Assembly: GCF_020906275.1 (NCBI RefSeq)
Contig: NZ_CP086727.1
Coordinates: 1,054,001 to 1,118,000, forward strand
Source of the DNA: Parasphingorhabdus litoris DSM 22379
GTDB taxonomy: Bacteria; Pseudomonadota; Alphaproteobacteria; Sphingomonadales; Sphingomonadaceae
Length of the DNA: 64,000 bases
Direction of reading: 5' to 3'
Part shown: one piece after another, positions 39,880 to 50,094 of the stretch
Layout: the number at the start of each line of letters is the position of its first letter
Numbering within the stretch: the stretch's first letter is position 1
Notes under the pieces: model-generated
Seen by the model: the letters and a program-made list of their open reading frames with translations, nothing else
What the model was told of the DNA's origin: nothing
Database searches by the model: none
Made by a program: the position numbers and the translations under genes

Positions 39880-41920
39880 AGCTTTCTCCATTCTTTGTCT
39901 TTTCCAGTCTTTTACGCAAATTGGCCAAGCCTAAATCCTCGCCATATTGCGTCATCATAGCGCTAAGTGTCTGAATGTAATCAGTATCACCTTTTTTATG
40001 TGCGGCTATGACGGCTGTCACTGTCTCACGATCTTTTTCTTCCCAGTCCGGTACAGGTTCAAACACCTCCACCGGCGTGGCGCGACCCCGTAATGTGATG
40101 GTACCCATCGGGCGGTACCAATCGAGGCCAGTGCGTTCCATTGCTTCCCGGCTCACGAGAACTTTCGTTTCGAGCGTTTTGTTGGCTGCTTCCAGCCGGG
40201 CCGCCGTGTTCATTGCGTCGCCCAGCGCTGTATATTGAATGCGGCCATCGCCGCCAAAATTTCCGACAATAGCATCACCATAATGCAACCCGACACGTGT
40301 CCGGCCAATGGGCGGCACACCTTCGGGTACGTTTTTGCGAAATTCCTCGCCAGCCTCATACAGGGCGTAAGCGGCTTTAGCAGCGCGTTCTCCATCATCG
40401 GCGTAGGCAATAGGTGCACCCCAAAATGTGACCAGCGCGTCGCCAACAAACTTGTCGATCGTCCCGCCATATTCCAGCGCGACCTCGCTCAGGCGGTCGA
40501 GATAATCGTTCAGCAATGTTGCAACCATTTCTGGCTCGATCGCATGGCTCAGCTTGGTAAAGCCTTCGAGATCAGTGAAGACGGCAAAAATCTGTCGCTT
40601 TTCGCCATGCAGCGCGAGTTTCTCGGGATCGCGCAAAATTTCACCCGCAATGGATTTTGGCAGATATTTCCCAAGAGCACCCTGAGCAAAAGCCCGCTGC
40701 TTGGAGTTAATGGTTCTGGCAGCCGAGCCGACAGAGGAATAGCCAAACAGCCAACCCAGCGCCCATCCGAAAGCGGGCAGAGTCAGTGTGTCAATGCCGA
40801 TATTCTGAAGGAAAAACGGGAAGACCAGGAAAAAGACGAACTGGCCGATCAAGATCAATCCTACTTTGGCTGCATTGCCCATGATGAGCGCTGAAAGTCC
40901 GCCGCAAATCGCAACAATCAATGCCGCCAGCCATAAGGTCCAATGGGGAATTGGGGCAGGCAAGTCGTCATTAAGCAACTGTGCAAGCATATGGGCGTGC
41001 ACTTCCAACCCTATCATCTTGCCGTCTTCGCTCTGCAGGTCTGAAATAGAACCGATGGGGGTTTCGAACCGGTCGCGATCAACAAAATCGCCGCCAATCA
41101 GAACATATTTATCTTTGATGAAAGATTGCAACATGTCGGCTGTAGCCGGGTCGGCGAAGCTTTCGATCGGAAATTTGTCAAATACCGGCATATCTTGACT
41201 GGCTGGCACCAAATAGCGGATCGCGCCATTATTCGCGGCGAACTCCGGATTAGGTTTGGTCAGCGCCATGGCCATGAAAGGTGGCGCATCGGCTTTTTCG
41301 GGCGTCCAGCGCCGCTGCACGCCGTCGCTGTCGGTGTTGAGCCTGATGGTCGTTGGTTTCAACCGTTCGCCCTCAACCTCGCTCAAGAAGGATTTTAAAA
41401 ACTCATGTTCGGCAAAGGCGATTTCCGGATTATATTTCGGATCGGCATAGGCAATGTAGGTCGGGGTTTTTAGCTGTTTGAAGGCTGATTCCAGCAGCGG
41501 GTCATCGTCCTGCGGCATGGTGAAGAGGATATCGATACCGATGGACTTGGGCTGTGCAGCATCGATGCTTTCGAGCGCCTGAGCCAATATGGTTCGGTCA
41601 ACCGGTGAGCGCTGACCCGTCAGTTTCAATGTGTCCTCATTGTAGACGACCATGACGATCCGGTCTTCCTTTTCCACCTCGGGGGCAAAAACGGAAACAC
41701 GCATGTCATAAAGCGCGCGCTCGGCATCCTGGATGAGCGGTGTGCTCCAGCTAAACCGGGCCATAAGTAGGGCGAGCACAAGGAACAGTAATGTCGAACC
41801 CAGACGGATGGGACCGAGTTGATCGAACAGGCGGCGCATGGACTGCAGCACGCTGCGCGCTTCAACTTTGACATCACGGCTTGATGCGGCCGGGTCGCTT
41901 GGATGTCCTATGCCAGCCAC
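39866..41920 (-). CDS. CHASE2-domain adenylate/guanylate cyclase
   Basis: 684 residues. A first membrane helix (about 41-60) is followed by an extracytoplasmic CHASE2 sensor (to about residue 330: AERALYDMRVSVFAPEVEKEDRIVMVVYNEDTL, KYVLIGGDFVDRDRFETPIG). Three membrane helices come next, then a class III cyclase domain (about 440-640) with metal-binding Asp in FTDLEGF and in KFVGDALVTFWG, and NTAARLEAAN. It makes cAMP or cGMP in response to a periplasmic signal. The GTG start shares a G with the CHAT stop codon (TAGTG). Partners in the operon suggest a link to adhesin secretion; that is inferred. Confidence 0.93.
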   Translation of the reverse strand: MAGIGHPSDPAASSRDVKVEARSVLQSMRRLFDQLGPIRLGSTLLFLVLALLMARFSWSTPLIQDAERALYDMRVSVFAPEVEKEDRIVMVVYNEDTLKLTGQRSPVDRTILAQALESIDAAQPKSIGIDILFTMPQDDDPLLESAFKQLKTPTYIAYADPKYNPEIAFAEHEFLKSFLSEVEGERLKPTTIRLNTDSDGVQRRWTPEKADAPPFMAMALTKPNPEFAANNGAIRYLVPASQDMPVFDKFPIESFADPATADMLQSFIKDKYVLIGGDFVDRDRFETPIGSISDLQSEDGKMIGLEVHAHMLAQLLNDDLPAPIPHWTLWLAALIVAICGGLSALIMGNAAKVGLILIGQFVFFLVFPFFLQNIGIDTLTLPAFGWALGWLFGYSSVGSAARTINSKQRAFAQGALGKYLPKSIAGEILRDPEKLALHGEKRQIFAVFTDLEGFTKLSHAIEPEMVATLLNDYLDRLSEVALEYGGTIDKFVGDALVTFWGAPIAYADDGERAAKAAYALYEAGEEFRKNVPEGVPPIGRTRVGLHYGDAIVGNFGGDGRIQYTALGDAMNTAARLEAANKTLETKVLVSREAMERTGLDWYRPMGTITLRGRATPVEVFEPVPDWEEKDRETVTAVIAAHKKGDTDYIQTLSAMMTQYGEDLGLANLRKRLEKTKNGESYALG

Positions 41921-44900
41921 TATCTCAAAATTGTTTCCGCCATGTCAGAGTTGCCGGTTGCCGCAGCATCGGCGCTTTGGCTGCCAGATTCTGCGTCGGT
42001 CAAGAAAGGTCGTGATCCATCACCGATGATCGCAAAGCCTGACCAATAATAGGGATGGGAGGTTACCGGATCATCCATCAATATCTTTTGCGAGGTACGC
42101 AGTGCCGAGGCAACCGATTGGCCTTTTCCTTTTGTGAACAGGCCGCCAATCAGGCGCTCGGTTGCCTGAAAGTCATCTGGCGCCGGCCAATGGCTTGCGA
42201 GCACGGAGCGGCTGCCGGCGCCAATGAACGAGCGAACAAGCCCATCCAGTGCGGTACCTCCGCCACTGCTAACGCCAGCTTCCCGCGTCGCCCTGATACT
42301 GGCTTTACCGGCGGTATCGCAGGCTGACAGAATGACGATATCGGCGTCGAGTTTCATGTCGAAAATTTCATCAAAGGCCAGCAGTCCGTCCGATTGCTCG
42401 CCGCCAAATGACGTCAGCAAGGCCGGTTTTGCGGGACAGGAAGGCTTGGGCGCTGTAACCAGACCATGGGTCGCGAAATGCAGGATGCGATAATCGGAAA
42501 TATCCGATTTCGCCAAAATCTTGTCGTCTGAAAAGGCTGATCCGGTCAGTATTTCAGATCCCGTTTGGCCGATGATCGAACGGGCCTGAACCAGCTCGGC
42601 ATCGGAAATTGGATTGTTCCATTCGTCTATGGCCCAGTTGCACTGCGCATCCACACCGCCAGAAGCGGCCCGCACCCCACGACCACCTGTTTCAGCCGCT
42701 ACGGGCTGATTATTACCGAGACCAAGATACTGCCGAGAAGCTTTCGATGTCGGTGACTGCCGGGCATCCGCAAAGCCGCGAGCTGATACCGCAGTGCTGA
42801 TATTAGTGTCGGTGCCGAGCCAGCGCATACCGGTATAATCAAAAGGATCCCCGTCGGGCTGTTCCACGCGTTCCAGATATTCGGTGACGGACGCGTCATC
42901 GACTACCAGCAAATTGATCGGCAAACGCAGCATTGCGCCATCAGGTTCAAAGATCAGATGGCTTTTCGCAGTCAATCGCTCCGCTATCGGTTGCATCAGA
43001 TCCTGAAAAAGGCCGCGGGATGTTTCGACATCAAATGGATAAGTTACATATTGGCCATTTTCAAAAGTGGAGATGGATGCGCGCAGAGCATCCACTTTCT
43101 CATCCAGCGCTGTGGCTGAAAGCGGGCTTTTGTAAGCCGTTGCAAAGTCTTTTTCTGTGTAGAAAACAAACACATTATTTCCGACGATTGCCATGCGCAT
43201 ATAGGATTCATCATCGGTCATGCTGGCGCGCAGATCTTCAAGCGCGATCGAACTGTCGGCGATGGCGCGATATTGCGGATATTCGGCCAGGCTAACGATG
43301 GTCAGTTGCTGACTGCGCTCGAGCTCTTCGATCTCTGCCGCGAGATCGGCGCGCCTTTGCCGTGTCGTCGTCGTTTGTTCCAATTTGCCCAGGGCGGTGA
43401 AGCGCATGCGCAATCGTTCGATACTGCGATCAAGATTGGCGGACTGGCGGAACAAGCGAGCCGCCTCGTCCGTGCCGCCTCTCAGCTCGCGTGACAAAAC
43501 CGCCTGAGTTTCGGCAACACCGGGTCGCACCAATATCTGGGCGGCCTTGAAGAATTCCGCTGCCGCATCAGGATCATCAGCCGTCAGATCAAAATAGGGG
43601 GCCAATTGATTGGCGATGCCGGTTGCTGCGCTTCGCTTGCCGATCGCACTATCCACTACCTCTTGATAATATTGCCGTGCTTCAACTTGTTTGCCCTGGC
43701 GCAGCAAATAACTGGCAAGCTTTGCTTTTGCACCATTGACGGCACGGGTTTCGGGATATTGCAGCTCCACCAATTCCAAAGCATTGCGCAATAATTGTTC
43801 GGCATTGGCAAATTCGCCCTGCGTTTCTGCGATCAGCGCGAGTTCCGATAAAATCTGTGTGCGCAGCCGGGTAATGGACGTGACGCGTCCATCGCGCACC
43901 GCAACCGCCTGATTATAAGCGGTGGTCAGAGATTTTTGGGCCTCTGTAGCTTCTCCCCTTATCCGCTGAGCAGTGCCAATGAGTTGCAGCGCTTGGGCAT
44001 CGATTATTTGTCCGCGCTCTTCGGCAGTTAGCTTTAGCTCGTCGTTTAAACCGAGCAGGCCAGCGGTCTTGTCATCACCGTTTAGCCGCATTGCAATAGG
44101 CTGCGTAATCGTAAGGCCATTGGCCAGCGATTCCCGTTGCAATTCTCTTGCTGCGATCGGCAGATTAATTCGCGTGACAGCATCTTCATAGCGGCCCTGA
44201 TTCAGCAGGTGCATGGCCTCAAAATTGCGCAGCAATTTCTGGTTTACAACGCTGCCGGCATCAACCGACTTTGCTTCACGAAACAGCTCGTCTGCTTCCG
44301 CAAATTCGCCGAGATTGGATTTTTGCAAAGCACGGTTGATAAAATATTCCTGGGGATTGATATCGACATCTTCAAGACCCGCCGTCCGCTGCTGCAAGGT
44401 TTCAAAAAAGGCCGCTGCCTCGGCATAGTCGCCGCTTAAATTGCGCCGGTATCCCTCTGCCAGCGCCTGGTCCGGTTTCAAGGTCAGCGCCTGCACGCGG
44501 GCAAATGCGAACGGGTCTTCTATAGAGGTCGAGGCAATATCGATTTTGCCTTTGACGATCTTGTCCGACATTACGGATTTTAGCGCTAAAGTGGTCGCGC
44601 TGTCATAAACCGTCAGGCCTTCTGCAACATAAGATGTGTTTCCGCGTTGCTCCTGAAAGATGGAATAGGCAACCGGCTCATCCGCCAGCTTGCATGCCGT
44701 GCGGTTCAGCCCGCCAGCAGTTGCTTGCTCAGCTTGATCCGAGCAAGAAATCGCTTCGCTGCGATGGGGTGCGATACGTTGCAGGACATCGTCTTCAGGT
44801 GCGCGAAAGGCATAGACATATCCTACGGGACGAGCAGAATCGCGGCAAACCACGGCCCAGCTGCGGTCAAAAATGCTCTGCTTGGCTTTGTTTTCGATGC

Positions 44901-45060
44901 TGCGGTCCTGCACCTGGCACAATGTTCCGTCGCCTGATCCAATTGGAAAGCTATCGCGCAATGACACCGGCATTCCCTGCGCATGAGCAACAGAAGAAGC
45001 GGCAGCCAAAACTGGAAGCAGTGCCAATAGCGGCAAACGAAAATCACTCGGACCGATCAT
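41920..45060 (-). CDS. Secreted TPR-CHAT protease-like protein
   Basis: 1046 residues. Signal peptide (MIGPSDFRLPLLALLPVLAA, ending SVAHAQ), a Cys-containing N-terminal region, then TPR-like helical repeats (about 190-560). The C-terminal CHAT (caspase-fold) domain has its catalytic His in ILHFATHGLV (about residue 861) and Cys in VILSACDTAG (about 911). The CHAT fold cleaves proteins; the signal peptide places this one in the periplasm or outside, unlike the cytoplasmic CHAT proteases of defence systems. It is the first gene of the five-gene operon and has a GGGGGAT ribosome binding site. Confidence 0.9.
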   Translation of the reverse strand: MIGPSDFRLPLLALLPVLAAASSVAHAQGMPVSLRDSFPIGSGDGTLCQVQDRSIENKAKQSIFDRSWAVVCRDSARPVGYVYAFRAPEDDVLQRIAPHRSEAISCSDQAEQATAGGLNRTACKLADEPVAYSIFQEQRGNTSYVAEGLTVYDSATTLALKSVMSDKIVKGKIDIASTSIEDPFAFARVQALTLKPDQALAEGYRRNLSGDYAEAAAFFETLQQRTAGLEDVDINPQEYFINRALQKSNLGEFAEADELFREAKSVDAGSVVNQKLLRNFEAMHLLNQGRYEDAVTRINLPIAARELQRESLANGLTITQPIAMRLNGDDKTAGLLGLNDELKLTAEERGQIIDAQALQLIGTAQRIRGEATEAQKSLTTAYNQAVAVRDGRVTSITRLRTQILSELALIAETQGEFANAEQLLRNALELVELQYPETRAVNGAKAKLASYLLRQGKQVEARQYYQEVVDSAIGKRSAATGIANQLAPYFDLTADDPDAAAEFFKAAQILVRPGVAETQAVLSRELRGGTDEAARLFRQSANLDRSIERLRMRFTALGKLEQTTTTRQRRADLAAEIEELERSQQLTIVSLAEYPQYRAIADSSIALEDLRASMTDDESYMRMAIVGNNVFVFYTEKDFATAYKSPLSATALDEKVDALRASISTFENGQYVTYPFDVETSRGLFQDLMQPIAERLTAKSHLIFEPDGAMLRLPINLLVVDDASVTEYLERVEQPDGDPFDYTGMRWLGTDTNISTAVSARGFADARQSPTSKASRQYLGLGNNQPVAAETGGRGVRAASGGVDAQCNWAIDEWNNPISDAELVQARSIIGQTGSEILTGSAFSDDKILAKSDISDYRILHFATHGLVTAPKPSCPAKPALLTSFGGEQSDGLLAFDEIFDMKLDADIVILSACDTAGKASIRATREAGVSSGGGTALDGLVRSFIGAGSRSVLASHWPAPDDFQATERLIGGLFTKGKGQSVASALRTSQKILMDDPVTSHPYYWSGFAIIGDGSRPFLTDAESGSQSADAAATGNSDMAETILR

Positions 45061-45265
45061 ATATCCCCCACAACACTCGTAACAGCTTATGCCCGTCGGC
45101 TAAGTTGTTCTAAATGCGACCCGAAAACCCTCAGAATCGTTCATAAGCGACGTTTCCGAGTCTGGCATAGTAATTAATCGACACATGGGTGTAAATGAGG
45201 TGACAATTGTCACCATTTGAAACAGTCAAATATAAAAACTCTGTTTTATCAGAGGTTTATATGAT

Positions 45266-45937
45266 TTAAAAACCCTGAAATTTTACAACTTCGTCCAGCG
45301 ATACGCGTGGAACCTCGAAGTTGTTAATCGGTGCATCTGGGTCACGATAACCAATGGCCATACCGCAGAAAAAGATATGATCATCATCAATGCCCAGCAA
45401 TTCCCGCATATAGGTACCATACATGGCCCAAATTTCCTGGGGACAGCTGTCCAGCCCTTCTTCGCGCAGCAGCAACATTACGGTTTGCAGCCACATACCC
45501 ATGTCTGACCATTGTGGTGGACCCATATATTTGGGGGTGTAAGTGAAAAGCTGCACCGGCGCGCCAAAGCTATCCCAATTGGCCATCATCTGTTTGATGC
45601 GTGCACCGCCATCTTCGCGCGGAATTTTGAGAGAATCGAACATGGCTTTGCCAACGCCTTTGCGCTGCGCCTCATATCGCCCGTCCAGATCTTTGGGATA
45701 AATATCATATTCCATATTCTCACCAGATGGTGCGGTCGGGACTTTGGCTTTTACGGCATCCGCAATCCGGGTGAGTTCGTCGCCAGTAACAACAACGGCA
45801 TTCCAAGGCTGCGTATTGCCGCCAGAAGGTGAGCGAGATGCCGTTTGCAATATTTTCTGGAGAGTTTTTTGATCAACCGGTTTGTCGAGAAATTGGCGGA
45901 CGGAACGGCGGGATGTGACAGCTTCGGTTACGTTCAT
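45266..45937 (-). CDS. Nitroreductase-family flavoprotein
   Basis: 223 residues. FMN-binding pattern [14 protein letters not shown] near the N-terminus, [15 protein letters not shown], and the C-terminal [15 protein letters not shown]. It reduces nitro or quinone compounds with NAD(P)H. Next to cobT one could suspect the flavin-destroying BluB, but the GNTQPW motif and the length match ordinary nitroreductases. The start overlaps the cobT stop as ATGA, so the two are co-translated. Confidence 0.9.
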   Translation of the reverse strand: MNVTEAVTSRRSVRQFLDKPVDQKTLQKILQTASRSPSGGNTQPWNAVVVTGDELTRIADAVKAKVPTAPSGENMEYDIYPKDLDGRYEAQRKGVGKAMFDSLKIPREDGGARIKQMMANWDSFGAPVQLFTYTPKYMGPPQWSDMGMWLQTVMLLLREEGLDSCPQEIWAMYGTYMRELLGIDDDHIFFCGMAIGYRDPDAPINNFEVPRVSLDEVVKFQGF

Positions 45938-47763
45938 TTTGTTTCCTCATCAAAAAGGCCAGCCAGTTGTTCGACCATAGTCCCGCCTAATTGTTCCGCG
46001 TCCATGATGGTGACAGCGCGTTTATAATAGCGAGTCACATCATGGCCGATACCAATCGCCACCAATTGCACGGGAGACCGACTTTCAATCCAGTCGATGA
46101 CCTTGCGCAGGTGGTTTTCCAGATAAGCGCCATGGTTCACTGACAGCGTGGAATCGTCGACCGGCGCGCCATCGGAAATGACCATCAATATCCTGCGTTC
46201 CTCTGGGCGTCCGATAAGACGGTTATGTGCCCATAGCAGCGCCTCGCCATCGATATTCTCTTTCAGTAGCCCTTCCCGCATCATCAGGCCCAGATTTTTG
46301 CGGGCTCGCCGCCATGGTTCGTCGGCCTGTTTGTAAATGATATGACGCAAGTCGTTGAGCCGCCCGGGATTGGCTGGGCGGTCCGCCGCAAGCCAGCTTT
46401 CCCGGCACTGGCCACCTTTCCACGCGCGCGTGGTAAAGCCCAAAATCTCGGTTTTGACGCCGCAACGTTCCAGTGTGCGCGCCATGATATCGGCGCTGAT
46501 CGCCGCGATGCTGATGGGCCGCCCCCGCATCGAGCCGCTATTGTCGATCAGCAATGTGACGACCGTATCGCGGAAATCCGTCTCGCGCTCTACTTTGTAG
46601 GACAGACTGTGCGCCGGGTTGCTGACCACGCGGGCCAGGCGAGCGGCATCGAGCATGCCTTCTTCCTGATCGAAATCCCAACTGCGGTTCTGCTGCGCCA
46701 TCAGGCGGCGTTGCAGGCGATTGGCAAGTTTGGTCACCGCGCCCTGCAAATTGGTCAGTTGCTGATCCAAAAACGCACGAAGCCTGGTCAGCTCTTCATC
46801 GTCACATAATTCGGTCGCGCTGATAATCTCGTCATATTTTTCAGTCCACGGCGCATAGTCAAAGCCGGGCGGCAAGTCGGACATCGGGCGATTGGGACGA
46901 ACCGGCATCATGCCTTCGTCGCCGGCATCGCCCATTTCTTCTTCGGCGCCTTCTTCCAGATCGTCGGCGTTTAGTTCGCTTTCGCTGTCCTGCGCATCGT
47001 CTTCCGATTGTTCAGAGCGCATATCTTGTTGCCCCTGATCGCCAGTGGCTTCGTCATCTGCGCCATCATCTTCCTGATCATCACTCTCGTCATCGGAATC
47101 GTCTTCATTGTCATCCGCTTCAGAGCTTTCGTCGTCGCTGGTGATGAGATCGAGATGCTCCAGCAGCTGTGTCGACAGTTTCGCAAAACTATCCTGATCA
47201 TCCAGTGTGAGATTTAGGCCGTCAAGATCTGCGCCAGCGCCTTCTTCAATCCAGTCGCGCAGCATGTCGACACCTTTTTGGGTGCATTCCGGCGGCGCTT
47301 CTCCGGTCAGCTTTTCTCGCGCCAGCAAGGCGAGTGCCGTTGAAATTGGGACTTCGTCCCGATTCTGTGCCCGCGAAATCGGGTCCGAGCGCATCCGCAT
47401 TTCCAATGCGGCATCAAGGTTGCCATTCACGCCTTTCATATTGCGCGAACCCAGAGCGTCGGTGCGGACTTGTTCCAGTGCATCAAAACAGGCACGGGCA
47501 ATGGCCTCGTGCGGGGCGTTTTTGCGATGACTGCTTTCATCATGATAGCGCAGTTTGAGTGCGAAGCTATCGGCGAAACCGCGTGCCTGAGCAACCTGGT
47601 CAGCAGGCAGGTCGCGCGCCGGCATCGGGACCTTCAAATGCTGTCCTGATTGTGAGGGGGCTTCGGCCGTGTAAGCGAGTTCAACCTCAGGTTCATGGGA
47701 CATAGCGCGTGCGGCACCGCCAAGCACGTCTTTCAGGTCATCAAGTTTGGAACGGTCAGCCAT
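45934..47763 (-). CDS. cobT: CobT-type cobaltochelatase subunit (VWA domain)
   Basis: 609 residues. N-terminal CobT domain, a long acidic Asp/Glu stretch (about 205-280: [18 protein letters not shown]), then a C-terminal von Willebrand A domain with the MIDAS motif DNSGS in [13 protein letters not shown]. CobT and the AAA+ subunit CobS form the ATP-driven chaperone of the cobalt chelatase CobN. Neither cobN nor other cobalamin genes are in the window; cobS is at 50095-51084, separated by a penicillin-binding protein gene. Confidence 0.95.
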   Translation of the reverse strand: MADRSKLDDLKDVLGGAARAMSHEPEVELAYTAEAPSQSGQHLKVPMPARDLPADQVAQARGFADSFALKLRYHDESSHRKNAPHEAIARACFDALEQVRTDALGSRNMKGVNGNLDAALEMRMRSDPISRAQNRDEVPISTALALLAREKLTGEAPPECTQKGVDMLRDWIEEGAGADLDGLNLTLDDQDSFAKLSTQLLEHLDLITSDDESSEADDNEDDSDDESDDQEDDGADDEATGDQGQQDMRSEQSEDDAQDSESELNADDLEEGAEEEMGDAGDEGMMPVRPNRPMSDLPPGFDYAPWTEKYDEIISATELCDDEELTRLRAFLDQQLTNLQGAVTKLANRLQRRLMAQQNRSWDFDQEEGMLDAARLARVVSNPAHSLSYKVERETDFRDTVVTLLIDNSGSMRGRPISIAAISADIMARTLERCGVKTEILGFTTRAWKGGQCRESWLAADRPANPGRLNDLRHIIYKQADEPWRRARKNLGLMMREGLLKENIDGEALLWAHNRLIGRPEERRILMVISDGAPVDDSTLSVNHGAYLENHLRKVIDWIESRSPVQLVAIGIGHDVTRYYKRAVTIMDAEQLGGTMVEQLAGLFDEETK

Positions 47764-47844
47764 AGAAGCTGATAGCCATAAGCGGAAACCTGAAGTGAAT
47801 CAAAGGTCTAAATTCCACCTTTTTGCTAGGAATATCGTTGCCGC

Positions 47845-49965
47845 CTAACGATCCGTAGCGGCAGGCGCTTCTTCGCGCCTGCTCTCAATCGCCACTCCAT
47901 CATTATCAAGGCGCAGGTCGACGGGAAATCCACCAATTTCTGTGGAGATAGAAACCCCGTCTCCGCCATTGATGCGAATCTCAGCATCGCCAAGGTCAAT
48001 TGGCACGTCATCAAGGTCTTCCAAATCCGGCACATCAAACGGCTGGATTGGTCCATCGGGGTCTGGCTTTTGAATTGGTTTGGGCTGGCGCACTGTGCCA
48101 GCACCTTCCACTGCCTGCGTCATGAAATCACGCCAGATGCGCGCTGGCAAACCGCCGCCATTTACGCCTTTTAGCGGGCTGTTATCATCATTGCCGACCC
48201 ATATGCCCACGACCAGATCCTCTGCATAGCCAACAAACAGGGCATCGCGATTATTCTGGCTGGTGCCGGTTTTGCCGTAGTTGGGAATAGCCAGCTGCGC
48301 ATTGCGACCGGTGCCATCATTCACTGCAGCACGCAGCATATCCTCCATCCGTTCATGGGTATTACTGCCATAGCGCCCCGGCCAGTCGAACAGCCATTCT
48401 GCCCAGCTTTGTTCTTTCTTCTGAAAGGCATAGGGTTTGACAGGCCAGCTGTTGTTGGCGACACCAGCATAAGCAGCGGTTAGTTCCAGCAGCGTCATGG
48501 TTGACGTTCCCAGTGCCAGGCTGGGATCATCCTCAGCCAATTTTGACGTAACGCCAAGATTTCGAGCTTCTTTTATGACGGCCTTGTCGCCGACCTGGCC
48601 GAACAGGCGCACCGCCGCAACATTGCTGGATTTGGCAAAAGCCTCTTTCAAGGTAATTTCACCACGATATTTTTCGCCGGAATTTTTGGGCAGATAACCG
48701 CCTTTCGTAATCGGACTGTCATCAACCATATCATCTGGCCGGATATCGGCGCGCAGCGCAGCGAGCCAAACAAAGAGTTTGAAGGTTGATCCCGGCTGCC
48801 GTTTGGCTTGCGTCACCCGGTTGAATGCTGATTTCTTGTAATCGCGACCGCCAATCATTGCGACGACTTCACCATCTGGCCGCATGGCAACCAATGCAAC
48901 TTGCGCGGTGCCAAGCGGTGCGCGGTTGATCACGTTATTGGCAATTTTCTGCAGCCGGGAATCCAGCGTGGTGGTGATCGTCAGCTTGCTATAGCTCATT
49001 TCCGATAAGGCGCGGGCACGCGGCATCGCCCAATCGGCAAAATAGGTTCCTGTTGGCACGGTATTTTTGGCGCGAACGTCAAGTATCGGGTTAGGCAGCT
49101 TGTCGGCGTCCGCCTGGGTTAGAAAACCGCCATTGACCATGGCTGCTTTGACCAGCTTTGCGCGTTTGGCGGCGAGCTTGGGATTGCGGGTCGGAGCAAG
49201 ACGGGAAGGGGCCTGCACTAGTCCCGCCAGCATGATGGCCTGCTCTGGTTTCAAATTCTCGGGTTTGCGATAGTAATAATGCAGCGAGGCCGCCCGCAGA
49301 CCGTAGACATTATCGCCAAAATAAACATTGGAAAGATAGCGCTGAAGAATTTCGTCTTTTGACAAACGCGCCTCCATCCAGAAAGCGATCAGCATTTCAC
49401 GTGCCTTGCGGGTCAGGCTGCGCTCCGGCGTCAAAAAGGTCAGTTTGGCGAGCTGTTGGGTGATCGTGCTGCCACCCTGGGTAATGCCGCTCCCCGTTGC
49501 GTTGCTCCATGCCGCGCGCGCCAGTCCGCGCGGGTCCACGCCCCAGTGCGAATAGAAACGCCGGTCTTCAATCGCGAGAAAGGCGTTGACGACATGGTCG
49601 GGCAATTGGTCGATCTCGACCGGTTCATCAACCACTGCGCCATTGCGCGCAATCGGCTGACCATCTGCCGTTAATAGCGTGATTTGCGGCGGTGCGATCG
49701 GCTGGAGCGATTTGGACAGCGGGGCCGTAATTGCGAGCCATGCAACAAGCAGGATGAATAGAAACAGAAAGGCTGCAATACCCCGGCTAAACCACCACCA
49801 TTTGCCGCGTGGTTTTTTAAGCGGGGCAAGCGGCTCGCCTTGCAAATGCGGTGGCAGCGCATCGCCATAGGGTTCGTAGAAGACGGTTTCTACCGGAGCC
49901 TTGCGGCCAAAGGGCCAATACCAACGCCGGCGCGGCGCATCAGGGGGAGATATTCTATCCAGCAT
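47845..49965 (-). CDS. Class A penicillin-binding protein (PBP1-type)
   Basis: 706 residues from MLDRISPPDAP. Cytoplasmic N-terminus, one membrane helix (about 60-83), and a glycosyltransferase 51 domain (catalytic Glu in AIEDRRFYSHWGVD; GGSTITQQLAK). The transpeptidase domain has the Ser in RQPGSTFKLF, the SSNVAA triad and the KTGTS box. It polymerises and cross-links peptidoglycan. The C-terminal tail (about 90 residues) is acidic and unrecognised. The reading frame can be extended upstream to a TTG at 49995, but that would overlap the palindrome at 49973-49992. It interrupts the usual cobS-cobT neighbourhood. Confidence 0.93.
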   Translation of the reverse strand: MLDRISPPDAPRRRWYWPFGRKAPVETVFYEPYGDALPPHLQGEPLAPLKKPRGKWWWFSRGIAAFLFLFILLVAWLAITAPLSKSLQPIAPPQITLLTADGQPIARNGAVVDEPVEIDQLPDHVVNAFLAIEDRRFYSHWGVDPRGLARAAWSNATGSGITQGGSTITQQLAKLTFLTPERSLTRKAREMLIAFWMEARLSKDEILQRYLSNVYFGDNVYGLRAASLHYYYRKPENLKPEQAIMLAGLVQAPSRLAPTRNPKLAAKRAKLVKAAMVNGGFLTQADADKLPNPILDVRAKNTVPTGTYFADWAMPRARALSEMSYSKLTITTTLDSRLQKIANNVINRAPLGTAQVALVAMRPDGEVVAMIGGRDYKKSAFNRVTQAKRQPGSTFKLFVWLAALRADIRPDDMVDDSPITKGGYLPKNSGEKYRGEITLKEAFAKSSNVAAVRLFGQVGDKAVIKEARNLGVTSKLAEDDPSLALGTSTMTLLELTAAYAGVANNSWPVKPYAFQKKEQSWAEWLFDWPGRYGSNTHERMEDMLRAAVNDGTGRNAQLAIPNYGKTGTSQNNRDALFVGYAEDLVVGIWVGNDDNSPLKGVNGGGLPARIWRDFMTQAVEGAGTVRQPKPIQKPDPDGPIQPFDVPDLEDLDDVPIDLGDAEIRINGGDGVSISTEIGGFPVDLRLDNDGVAIESRREEAPAATDR

Positions 49966-49972
49966 CAATGAC

Positions 49973-49992
49973 TGTATTACACTAGTAATACA
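49973..49992. promoter_or_regulatory. Palindromic operator-like site upstream of the PBP gene
   Basis: TGTATTAC-ACTA-GTAATACA: perfect 8-base arms with a four-base spacer, seven bases upstream of the start codon at 49965. Shape and symmetry are typical of a GntR- or LysR-type operator. A bound repressor would block transcription of the penicillin-binding protein. Confidence 0.5.
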
Positions 49993-50094
49993 CAAAATGC
50001 GAGAGGCAATTTCGCCTGTTCAATGATCAGCCCTCCTCTTGAACCGAAGGAGGCTATATGATCGATAACCTGTGAACCCGAAATGAAGGAGTTT

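Noticed and set aside
45266..45937. Nitroreductase-like protein considered as BluB because of cobT next to it
   Set aside because: The sequence pattern (GNTQPW, length, C-terminus) fits ordinary nitroreductases rather than BluB.
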